DNA from: Acidimicrobiia bacterium
GTDB lineage: Bacteria > Actinomycetota > Acidimicrobiia > IMCC26256 > JAENVU01
Assembly: GCA_017882945.1 (NCBI GenBank)
Contig: JADGON010000019.1
Location: forward strand, 1 to 6,183
DNA: 6,183 bases
Direction: 5' to 3'
Positions 1 to 5,897 of the stretch are shown here, piece by piece. Position 1 is the first letter of the stretch. Each line of letters opens with the position of its first letter. The position numbers and the translations under genes are program-made. The notes beneath the pieces were generated by a model. The model searched no databases. It was not told where the DNA came from and saw only the letters and a list, made by a program, of their open reading frames with translations.

Positions 1-1839
1 CGCCCGATCGATCACGACGCCAACGTCGCGATCATCACCGCGAGCTCCGACGCCGGTCGCGAGGTGCTGCGCCACTCGACGTCGCACCTGATGGCCCAGG
101 CCGTCTTCGACCTCTTCCCGGGTGCGAAGTACGCGATCGGACCGGCGATCGCCGACGGCTTCTACTACGACTTCGAGCTTCCGGACCGCGAGCACTTCTC
201 GGACGCGGACCTCGAGCGCATCGAGGCGCGCATGCGCGAGATCGTGGCCGAGGACGAGCCGTTCGTGCGCGAGGAGTACGACTTCGAGCGCGGTCTGGAG
301 CTGTTCGCGAACCAGCCGTACAAGCAGGAGATCATCCGCAACGTCAGCGCGGGAGCCGCGGGCGAAGAGGACGAGGGTGAGGTCACCGGCGACGGCACCG
401 TCGGCGTCTACAAGAACCTGCACGCCGACGGCAGCGCGGCCTACGTCGACCTCTGCCGGGGTCCGCACGTCCCGTCGACCGGGAAGCTCGGTGCGTTCAA
501 GCTGACGAAGGTCGCGGGCGCGTACTGGCGCGGCGACGAGAAGCGCCCGATGCTCCAGCGCATCTACGGGACTGCCTGGGAGAACGACAAGGCGCTCAAG
601 GAGCATCTGCACCGGCTCGAAGAGGCCGAGCGGCGCGACCACCGCAAGCTCGGCGCCGAGCTGGACCTCTTCTCGTTCCCTGAGGAGATCGGCTCGGGGC
701 TCGCGGTCTTCCACCCGAAGGGTGGCACGATCCGCCGGATCATGGAGGAGTACTCCCGCAAGCGCCACATCGAGGCGGGCTACGACTTCGTCAACTCGCC
801 GCACATCACGAAGTCGCACCTCTTCGAGGAGAGCGGACATCTCGACTGGTACGCCGACGGCATGTACCCGCCGATGGAGCTCGACGGCGGCACGGAGTAC
901 TACCTCAAGCCGATGAACTGCCCGTTCCACATCTTGATCTACGAGAGCCACACCCGCTCGTACCGCGATCTGCCGCTGCGGTACTTCGAGTTCGGGACGG
1001 TCTACCGCTACGAGAAGTCAGGCGTCGTGCACGGGCTGACCCGGGTGCGCGGCATGACCCAGGACGACGCGCACATCTTCACGACCAAAGAGCTGATGGT
1101 CGGCGAGATCGAGTCGTTGCTCAATTTCGTGCTGGACGTGCTGCGCGACTTCGGGCTCGATGACTTCTACCTCGAGCTGTCGACCAAGCCCGAGCTGAAG
1201 GCGGTCGGCACGGATGAGGAATGGGACGAGGCGACCGAGGCCTTGCGCCAGGCGGCGTCGGAGATCGACCTCGAGCTCAAGATGGACGAAGGCGGCGGTG
1301 CGTTCTACGGCCCGAAGATCTCGGTCCAGGCCCGTGACGCGATCGGGCGCACCTGGCAGCTGTCCACGATCCAGCTGGACTTCCAGCTCCCGCAGCGCTT
1401 CGACCTGCACTACATCGGTGCCGACAACGAGCGGCACCGACCGATCATGATCCACCGCGCCCTGTTCGGGACGATCGAACGCTTCTTCGCGATCCTGCTC
1501 GAGCACTTCGCCGGCGCGTTCCCACTCTGGCTCGCGCCGGTACAGGTCAGCGTGCTCCCGGTTGCCGACCGTCATCACGCGTACGCGTTCCGCCTGGTGG
1601 ACCGCCTGAAGGCGGAGGGGTTCCGCGCGGAGATCCTCGACGCGCACAACGACACGCTCGGCAACCGCGTCCGTCGCGCGAAGACGGACAAGATCCCCTA
1701 CGTGCTCGTCGTGGGAGATGAGGACGCGGACGAGGGGACCGTCGGGGTGAACGCCCGCGGGGCGGAGCGCCCGGAGCGCGGCGTGAAGGTCGACGATCTC
1801 ATCGAGCGGCTCCGCGTCGTTGCCGTCGAGCGCGTGTGA
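1..1839 (+). CDS. thrS: Threonyl-tRNA synthetase, 5'-truncated by window edge
   Basis: Cytoplasmic class II synthetase that charges tRNA-Thr with threonine and hydrolyses mischarged Ser-tRNA-Thr. The reading frame is open from base 1, and family homology (the run before the editing-domain histidines) also covers bases 1-63, so the GTG at 64 is internal. 612 residues are visible; about 50 N-terminal residues, mostly the TGS domain, lie outside the window. The editing domain shows H25-x3-H29 and C152-x3-H156. The catalytic core shows the zinc ligands C307 (in MNCPFH), H358 (in DDAHIF) and H485 (in IHRALFG), and the motif 2 arginine R336. Spacings of 51 and 127 residues between zinc ligands match E. 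coli ThrRS as I recall it (51 and 126). The anticodon-binding domain is about residues 510-612. A Gly/Glu/Asp-rich insertion lies between the editing histidines and C152. The HIT gene follows 10 nt after the stop, suggesting cotranscription. Confidence 0.97.
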   Translation, partial: RPIDHDANVAIITASSDAGREVLRHSTSHLMAQAVFDLFPGAKYAIGPAIADGFYYDFELPDREHFSDADLERIEARMREIVAEDEPFVREEYDFERGLELFANQPYKQEIIRNVSAGAAGEEDEGEVTGDGTVGVYKNLHADGSAAYVDLCRGPHVPSTGKLGAFKLTKVAGAYWRGDEKRPMLQRIYGTAWENDKALKEHLHRLEEAERRDHRKLGAELDLFSFPEEIGSGLAVFHPKGGTIRRIMEEYSRKRHIEAGYDFVNSPHITKSHLFEESGHLDWYADGMYPPMELDGGTEYYLKPMNCPFHILIYESHTRSYRDLPLRYFEFGTVYRYEKSGVVHGLTRVRGMTQDDAHIFTTKELMVGEIESLLNFVLDVLRDFGLDDFYLELSTKPELKAVGTDEEWDEATEALRQAASEIDLELKMDEGGGAFYGPKISVQARDAIGRTWQLSTIQLDFQLPQRFDLHYIGADNERHRPIMIHRALFGTIERFFAILLEHFAGAFPLWLAPVQVSVLPVADRHHAYAFRLVDRLKAEGFRAEILDAHNDTLGNRVRRAKTDKIPYVLVVGDEDADEGTVGVNARGAERPERGVKVDDLIERLRVVAVERV

Positions 1840-1849
1840 GCCGCGCCAC

Positions 1850-2347
1850 GTGACCAACCTCGAGCACCTCTGGGCGGGTTGGCGCTGGGAGTACATCTCC
1901 GGGGTCGCAACCGAGGCCGTCCCCGGGCCGTGCTTCTTCTGCGCGCTGAAGGAGCTGGACGACGACGAGGCGCTGATCCTGGAGCGCACCGACGCGACGT
2001 TCACGTTGATGAACGCGTACCCGTACACCTCGGGTCACCTGTTGATCGCCCCGCTCCGCCACGAGTCCACCCTCGTCGGGCTCGAAGCAGGGGAGGCATC
2101 GGAGCTGATGTACGCGATCCAGCGTGCGAACCGGGCCCTCACGGACGCGTACCAACCCGGTGGGATCAACGTCGGCGCCAACGTCGGGCGGGCGGCCGGT
2201 GCCGGAGTTCCCGGACACGTCCACATGCACGCCCTGCCCCGGTGGGACGGCGACACGAACTTCATGACCTCGGTCGCCGAGACCCGGGTGCTTCCCGAGA
2301 GCCTGCGGACCAGCTACGACCGGCTCCGCGGCGCATGGCCCGTCTAG
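1850..2347 (+). CDS. HIT-family Ap4A phosphorylase/hydrolase-like protein
   Basis: 165-residue protein of the histidine-triad superfamily, probably a cytosolic enzyme that cleaves diadenosine polyphosphates. The triad H123-V-H125-M-H127 is followed by a PRW-x-GD-x-NF run. As I recall, this run also follows the triad in mycobacterial Rv2613c, an Ap4A phosphorylase that likewise sits next to thrS. C28-F-F-C31 near the N terminus and H63 in a PYTSGHLL segment fit the usual HIT fold, and the cysteines may bind zinc. The chosen GTG start at 1850 lies 10 nt after the thrS stop. A TTG at 1820 would add 10 residues and overlap thrS by 20 nt, but those residues look like shadow coding, and the conserved LEHLW-type N terminus begins just after the GTG. 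There is no strong Shine-Dalgarno, so translation may be coupled to thrS. Phosphorylase versus hydrolase activity cannot be settled from sequence. Confidence 0.88.
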   Translation: MTNLEHLWAGWRWEYISGVATEAVPGPCFFCALKELDDDEALILERTDATFTLMNAYPYTSGHLLIAPLRHESTLVGLEAGEASELMYAIQRANRALTDAYQPGGINVGANVGRAAGAGVPGHVHMHALPRWDGDTNFMTSVAETRVLPESLRTSYDRLRGAWPV

Positions 2348-2357
2348 GGTCGCGCAC

Positions 2358-2894
2358 GTGAGCGAAGACGCGACCCCGCAGCCGTCGACGCCGCGGGAGC
2401 CCGCGCCCACGGACGCGCTGCCCGCGGACCTGGACATCACCAACTTCGTCGGTCCGACCGTGTTCCCCGACGTCGCCAAGCGTCGTGTCGCCGGAACGAT
2501 CTACCTCGTCCTCGCAGTCACGTGCCTGGCCCAATGGACCCAGAGCTCGAACGAAGGAGTGCTGGCGGCCGGGGTGCTCCTGGCCCTCATCGGTGGGTAC
2601 CACTTCCTCGCGGGCTGGAAGCTCCAGGTCGACGAGACCGAAGCGCTGGTGATCGCGACCCGTACCGTCGGGTTCCCGGTCGGTCATGCCTCCGCGCAGC
2701 TCGCCTGGTACGGCCTGCGGAGTCGGCCGGCGTGGCGGATCCTGCTCTACAGCGCCGACGAGCCCCCGAGCCTGCGCGGCCTGGTCGAGTGCGACGGCGT
2801 CGACGGGCACGTCATCGGCGAGTACACGGAGACCAACCCCGAGGACTGGTCCGAGTTCGGGCTTGCTCCGGAGGCCGGCTCCGCCGCGACCTGA
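2358..2894 (+). CDS. Hypothetical protein with two membrane segments
   Basis: 178-residue protein that I do not recognise. Residues 1-23 are Pro/Ala/Thr-rich and probably disordered. Two hydrophobic stretches, about 44-59 and 67-87, are joined by a short polar loop, so it is probably a helical hairpin in the membrane with both ends on the same side. Arg/Lys just before the first helix (K41 R42 R43) suggests cytoplasmic termini. The C-terminal part (88-178) is soluble, with alternating hydrophobic residues that suggest beta strands, two Trp-containing segments (around W117 and W126) and an acidic end. The GTG start lies 10 nt after the HIT stop, with a weak TAGGGT Shine-Dalgarno 7 nt before it, so it is probably the third gene of the thrS operon. 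Codon use and GC match the neighbours, which argues for a real gene. No catalytic motif is visible, and no function is assigned. Confidence 0.75.
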   Translation: MSEDATPQPSTPREPAPTDALPADLDITNFVGPTVFPDVAKRRVAGTIYLVLAVTCLAQWTQSSNEGVLAAGVLLALIGGYHFLAGWKLQVDETEALVIATRTVGFPVGHASAQLAWYGLRSRPAWRILLYSADEPPSLRGLVECDGVDGHVIGEYTETNPEDWSEFGLAPEAGSAAT

Positions 2895-2900
2895 GCGTGG

Positions 2901-4919
2901 CTACGCGTCCACGGTCGCGGCGATCTTGTCCGCGACGTGGGTGGGCACCGGGTCGTAGTGCGAGTGCGTGACCGAGAACCGTCCGCGCCCGTGCGTCATC
3001 GAGCGCAGGTCGATCGCGTAGCGCAGGATCTCGGACGTCGGCACCATCGCGACGATCTCGACCTCGCCGTCGCCGACTGACGCGCTGCCCTGGATCCGGC
3101 CCCGCTTGGAGTTGAGGTCGCCCATGATGTCGCCCTGGCTGGCCTCGGGCACCGTGACCACCAGCTCGCTGACCGGTTCGAGCAGGATCGGCCCGGCCTT
3201 CGCGAGTGCCTCCTTGAAGCCGTGCGACGCCGCGCTCTTGAACGCCATTTCCGAGCTGTCGACGGGATGGTGCTTCCCGTCGAAGCAGGTGACCCGCACG
3301 TCGACGACCGGGAACCCCAGCGCCCCGCCGTGCTCGATCGTCTCGCGGATGCCCTTCTCGACCGCGGGGATGTACTGGCGGGGGATCACGCCACCCACGA
3401 TCGCGTCGACGAACTCGAAGCCGCTGCCGCGCTCGGTCGGCTCCACCCGCAGCGACGCGATCGCGAACTGCCCGTGCCCACCGGTCTGCTTCTTCAGCTT
3501 GCCCTCGGCTTCAGCCGTTCCCGTGATCGTCTCGCGGTAGGGAACCTTGACCGTCTCGGTCTCGACCTCGACGCCGAACTTCCGGGAGAGGCGCTCGAGC
3601 GCGATCGAGAGATGGGTCTCGCCCATGCCCGACAGCAACGTCTGATGGGTCTCCGGATTGCGCTCGAGCCGCAGTACCGGGTCCTCGTCTTCGAGCCGGT
3701 GCAACGCGTTGGCGAGCTTGTCCTCGTCACCCTTGGACTTCGCGCGAATGGCGGCCGCGAGCACGGGGGTCGGGGTGACGAACGGCTCGACGTCGATCTG
3801 GGTGCCGCGCACTGCGAGGACGTCGCCGGTCGTGGTGTCGCCGAGCTTCGCCACGGCCGCGATGTCGCCCGCGGGGACTTCGGTCGCCGGCTCCTGCTCC
3901 TTGCCCCGCATGGTCGTGACCTGGTGCATCCGCTCCTCGGTGACCGTCCGACCGTTCAGCAACGTGGTGTCGGTCTTCACCGTCCCCTGCAGCACCTTGA
4001 ACAGGTTCACGCGGCCGACGTACGGATCGACGAGCGTCTTGAACACGAACGCGGCGGGCGGCGCGTCTTCGGCCGAGACGTGCGGCGCGGGTCCTTCCTC
4101 GACGATGAACCGGGCGAGCCGGTCCACACCGATCATCCGGGTCGCGCTGCCGCACAACACCGGGAAGACGGTTGCCTCGTCGATCCCGCTCGCGAGGGCC
4201 CGGGCGAGCTCCTTCGGGTCGATGGGCTCGTCGGCGAGGTAGCGCTCCATGAGGTCGTCGTCGGCCACGACGATGCCCTCGATGAGCGCGTCGTGCACCG
4301 AGTGCTCCACGTCGGCCAGCTCGTCGGGCACCGCACCCTTGGTCCCCTCCGGCGATGTCCCATCGTAGATCATGGCGGTGTCGGTCAGCAGGTCGATGAC
4401 ACCGCGGAACTCGGCCTCCTCGCCGATCGGCAGCTCGAGTGGCGCGACGCCCGCTCCGAACCGGTCCTTGAGCTGTTCGAGGGTCCGATCGAACGAAGCG
4501 CGCTCCCGGTCGAGCTTGTTGACGAAGATGACACGGGGAATCCCGCGCGCCTCGGCCATCCTCCATGCCGCCTCGGTCTGCACCTCGACGCCCTCGACGG
4601 CGGAGACGACGCACACCACGAGATCGACCGCGCGCAGCGCGGCCGCGACGTCACCGATGAAGTCCGCGTAGCCCGGCGTGTCGACGAGGTTGACCTTGTG
4701 GCCGTCGACCTCGAACGGCGCGAGCGCGAGCGAGACCGAGATCCGGCGGCGCGCTTCTTCGGGATCGAAGTCGCACACGGTGTTGCCGTCCTCGACCCGG
4801 CCGATGCGCTGGGTGGCCCCGGCGGCGAACAGCAGCGCTTCGGCCAGCGTCGTCTTGCCCGCGCCGCCGTGGCCGACCAGGGCGACGTTGCGGATCCTTG
4901 CGGTCGGAAACGTCTTCAC
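2901..4919 (-). CDS. fusA2: EF-G-like translational GTPase (EF-G2/FusA2 type)
   Basis: 672-residue cytosolic GTPase with the complete EF-G domain order: G domain (about 1-260), domain II (about 270-370), domain III, domain IV with a TGGHGQFA motif, and domain V with a GDIMGDLNSKRGRIQG run. The P-loop is GHGGAGKT (16-23), G3 is DTPGY (80-84) and G4 is NKLD (134-137). Canonical EF-G has AHIDAGKT and DTPGH. The Y84 replacement and the short GDxP-type insert-free G domain match what I recall of Thermus EF-G-2 and mycobacterial FusA2, so this is probably the paralogue and not the main elongation factor. The GTG start at 4919 was chosen because homology begins at residue 9 and a GGGGGG Shine-Dalgarno lies 6 nt upstream. 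The frame stays open for 281 more codons antisense to pgsA, but that extension is not protein-like. Its role is uncertain: perhaps a ribosome-associated or stress function. Confidence 0.93.
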   Translation of the reverse strand: MKTFPTARIRNVALVGHGGAGKTTLAEALLFAAGATQRIGRVEDGNTVCDFDPEEARRRISVSLALAPFEVDGHKVNLVDTPGYADFIGDVAAALRAVDLVVCVVSAVEGVEVQTEAAWRMAEARGIPRVIFVNKLDRERASFDRTLEQLKDRFGAGVAPLELPIGEEAEFRGVIDLLTDTAMIYDGTSPEGTKGAVPDELADVEHSVHDALIEGIVVADDDLMERYLADEPIDPKELARALASGIDEATVFPVLCGSATRMIGVDRLARFIVEEGPAPHVSAEDAPPAAFVFKTLVDPYVGRVNLFKVLQGTVKTDTTLLNGRTVTEERMHQVTTMRGKEQEPATEVPAGDIAAVAKLGDTTTGDVLAVRGTQIDVEPFVTPTPVLAAAIRAKSKGDEDKLANALHRLEDEDPVLRLERNPETHQTLLSGMGETHLSIALERLSRKFGVEVETETVKVPYRETITGTAEAEGKLKKQTGGHGQFAIASLRVEPTERGSGFEFVDAIVGGVIPRQYIPAVEKGIRETIEHGGALGFPVVDVRVTCFDGKHHPVDSSEMAFKSAASHGFKEALAKAGPILLEPVSELVVTVPEASQGDIMGDLNSKRGRIQGSASVGDGEVEIVAMVPTSEILRYAIDLRSMTHGRGRFSVTHSHYDPVPTHVADKIAATVDA

Positions 4920-4925
4920 TCGCGA

Positions 4926-4931
4926 CCCCCC
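4926..4931 (-). promoter_or_regulatory. Probable ribosome binding site of the EF-G-like gene
   Basis: On the minus strand this reads GGGGGG, 6 nt before the GTG at 4919. It is a G-rich, imperfect Shine-Dalgarno, but its position supports GTG 4919 over starts further upstream in the long open frame. Confidence 0.45.
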
Positions 4932-4947
4932 GGGATTTCGGCCCGTT

Positions 4948-4978
4948 CTGACGGCCTGGGGCCGCACTGACGGCGTGG
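4948..4978. repeat. Short direct repeat near the EF-G-like gene start
   Basis: CTGACGGC(C/G)TGG occurs at 4948-4959 and 4967-4978, matching at 11 of 12 bases with a 19-nt period. The pair lies between the putative minus-strand -10 box and the EF-G-like start codon, where an operator could sit. Chance is possible in such GC-rich DNA. Confidence 0.4.
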
Positions 4979-4980
4979 CG

Positions 4981-5010
4981 AGTGTACGGGCGGGTCGCAG
5001 GGTATGACCA
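4981..5010 (-). promoter_or_regulatory. Possible promoter of the EF-G-like gene
   Basis: On the minus strand, TGGTCA (5010-5005) and TACACT (4986-4981) are separated by 18 nt. Each matches 4 of 6 bases of the sigma-70-type -35 and -10 consensus. Transcription would begin near 4974, giving a leader of about 55 nt before the GTG at 4919. This rests on consensus matching only. Confidence 0.3.
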
Positions 5011-5019
5011 GCGTGGCCC

Positions 5020-5044
5020 GGTACCCGAAGGGGTGCGTGGTACC
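5020..5044. repeat. Paired GGTACC palindromes upstream of pgsA
   Basis: The palindrome GGTACC occurs at 5020-5025 and 5039-5044, also with a 19-nt period. This is the most AT-containing part of the divergent region (TACCTTTGTTCAAC follows), so the pgsA promoter probably lies nearby. No convincing -35/-10 pair on the plus strand could be assigned. Confidence 0.35.
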
Positions 5045-5073
5045 TTTGTTCAACAGTCGCGAGCGCGAGCAGC

Positions 5074-5113
5074 GGTCGCAGGAAGCACGGAACCCGCCCA
5101 CCTGACTGCGACC
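5074..5113 (+). repeat. Inverted repeat in the presumed pgsA leader
   Basis: GGTCGCAG (5074-5081) and its exact complement CTGCGACC (5106-5113) could pair as an 8-bp stem with a 24-nt loop, 40 nt before the pgsA start. A further direct copy, GGTCGCAGG, is at 4993-5001. The loop is long and there is no T-tract, so it does not look like a terminator. It may be chance. Confidence 0.25.
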
Positions 5114-5137
5114 ACCCGGGCCCGCAGATCGGACGAA

Positions 5138-5143
5138 AAGGAG
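5138..5143 (+). promoter_or_regulatory. Ribosome binding site of pgsA
   Basis: AAGGAG, a strong Shine-Dalgarno within an AAAAGGAG run, lies 10 nt before the ATG at 5154. It is the best ribosome binding site in the window and fixes the pgsA start. Confidence 0.75.
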
Positions 5144-5153
5144 CGCGCCAGGC

Positions 5154-5897
5154 ATGCTCGACCGACGCCTGCGGTCCGGCATCTCGAAAGGTCTCGCCCC
5201 CATCGGGGAGGGACTCGAGAAAGTCGGCATCAGCGCCAACCTCCTGACCGCGATCGGGCTGGGCTTCTCGATCATCACCGCGTTGCTCATCGCGGCCGGC
5301 GAGCTCCGTTGGGCCGTGCTCGGGCTCGTTGCGAGCGGCTTCGTCGACCTGCTCGACGGTGCGGTCGCGCGGCGCAGCGGGCAGGCCAGCCCGCGCGGCG
5401 CCTTCTTCGACTCGGTCACCGACCGCGTCTCGGACGCGGTCGTGCTCGGCGGCGTCGCGTGGTACCTCGCCGGCCAGAGCGCGTACTTGTCGATACTGGC
5501 GTTCGCGGCGGCCGCGCTCTCGATGCTGGTCTCCTACGAACGGGCACGGGCCGAAGGTCTGGGCTACGACGCCCGCGGCGGCCTCATGGAGCGGGCCGAG
5601 CGGATGGTGCTCCTCGGCGTCGCGCTGTTCTTCGATCTGCTGGTACCCGCGCTCTGGCTGATGATCATCCTGACCTCGCTGACCGCGGTGCAGCGGTTCA
5701 TCAAGGTCTGGCGCCAGGCTTCGGACCTTCCGGCCCGCCCGCGGCTCTTCGAAGCTCGTCACCGCCGGGTCAACGGAGCGCCGGGGACCGGGGAAGACCG
5801 GGTGCCGATGCTGGCCCGATGGCGGGAGCAGCGGGGTCCGGACGCGCGGCGTGAAGCGCGTCGCCAGGCGCGCGCGGCACGCCGCAGCCGGCCCTGA
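5154..5897 (+). CDS. pgsA: Phosphatidylinositol-phosphate synthase (CDP-alcohol phosphotransferase)
   Basis: 247-residue integral membrane enzyme expected to join CDP-diacylglycerol and inositol phosphate to give phosphatidylinositol phosphate, the precursor of PI and PI-mannosides. The family motif D-x2-DG-x2-AR-x8-G-x3-D-x3-D is complete: D65, D68, G69, A72, R73, G82, D86 and D90 (metal and CDP site). Hydrophobic segments lie near 29-48, 53-67, 92-106, 111-127 and 151-179. The SYERARAEG, MERAER and VQR runs match what I recall of mycobacterial PgsA1, with R150 and R181 aligning to its inositol-phosphate-site R155 and R195. The K135 counterpart is R130. The C terminus carries an Arg-rich tail (12 Arg in residues 216-247). 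It is followed by the acyltransferase with a 4-nt overlap, as expected for a PI/PIM operon. A phosphatidylglycerophosphate synthase role is less likely given the neighbours and these residues. Confidence 0.9.
   Translation: MLDRRLRSGISKGLAPIGEGLEKVGISANLLTAIGLGFSIITALLIAAGELRWAVLGLVASGFVDLLDGAVARRSGQASPRGAFFDSVTDRVSDAVVLGGVAWYLAGQSAYLSILAFAAAALSMLVSYERARAEGLGYDARGGLMERAERMVLLGVALFFDLLVPALWLMIILTSLTAVQRFIKVWRQASDLPARPRLFEARHRRVNGAPGTGEDRVPMLARWREQRGPDARREARRQARAARRSRP

Noticed and set aside
64..66. GTG at 64 as the thrS start
   Set aside because: The frame is open to base 1 and the preceding 21 codons continue the family homology. Starting here would remove the TGS domain and begin just before the editing histidines.
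1018..2028. Minus-strand open frame (336 codons) across thrS and the HIT gene
   Set aside because: It is antisense to two well-supported genes, shows no family motif, and has the composition of a shadow frame.
2262..2810. Minus-strand open frame opposite the small membrane protein
   Set aside because: Its translation is highly charged and low in complexity. The plus-strand frame has coherent hydrophobic segments and operon spacing, so it is the better choice.
3222..4970. Long plus-strand open frame (582 codons) opposite the EF-G-like gene
   Set aside because: It is a GC-rich shadow frame. The product is rich in Arg, Asp, Leu and Val with no recognisable domain, while the minus strand encodes a complete conserved GTPase.
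5074..5113. The inverted repeat before pgsA as a terminator or riboswitch
   Set aside because: It has an 8-bp stem with a 24-nt loop, no following T-run and no recognised aptamer features. It was kept only as a low-confidence repeat.
4920..5762. An N-terminal extension of 281 residues on the EF-G-like protein
   Set aside because: The frame is open but antisense to pgsA. Its translation is low-complexity Arg/Gly/Asp-rich, EF-G family proteins start at the G domain, and GTG 4919 has a suitable G-rich ribosome binding site.
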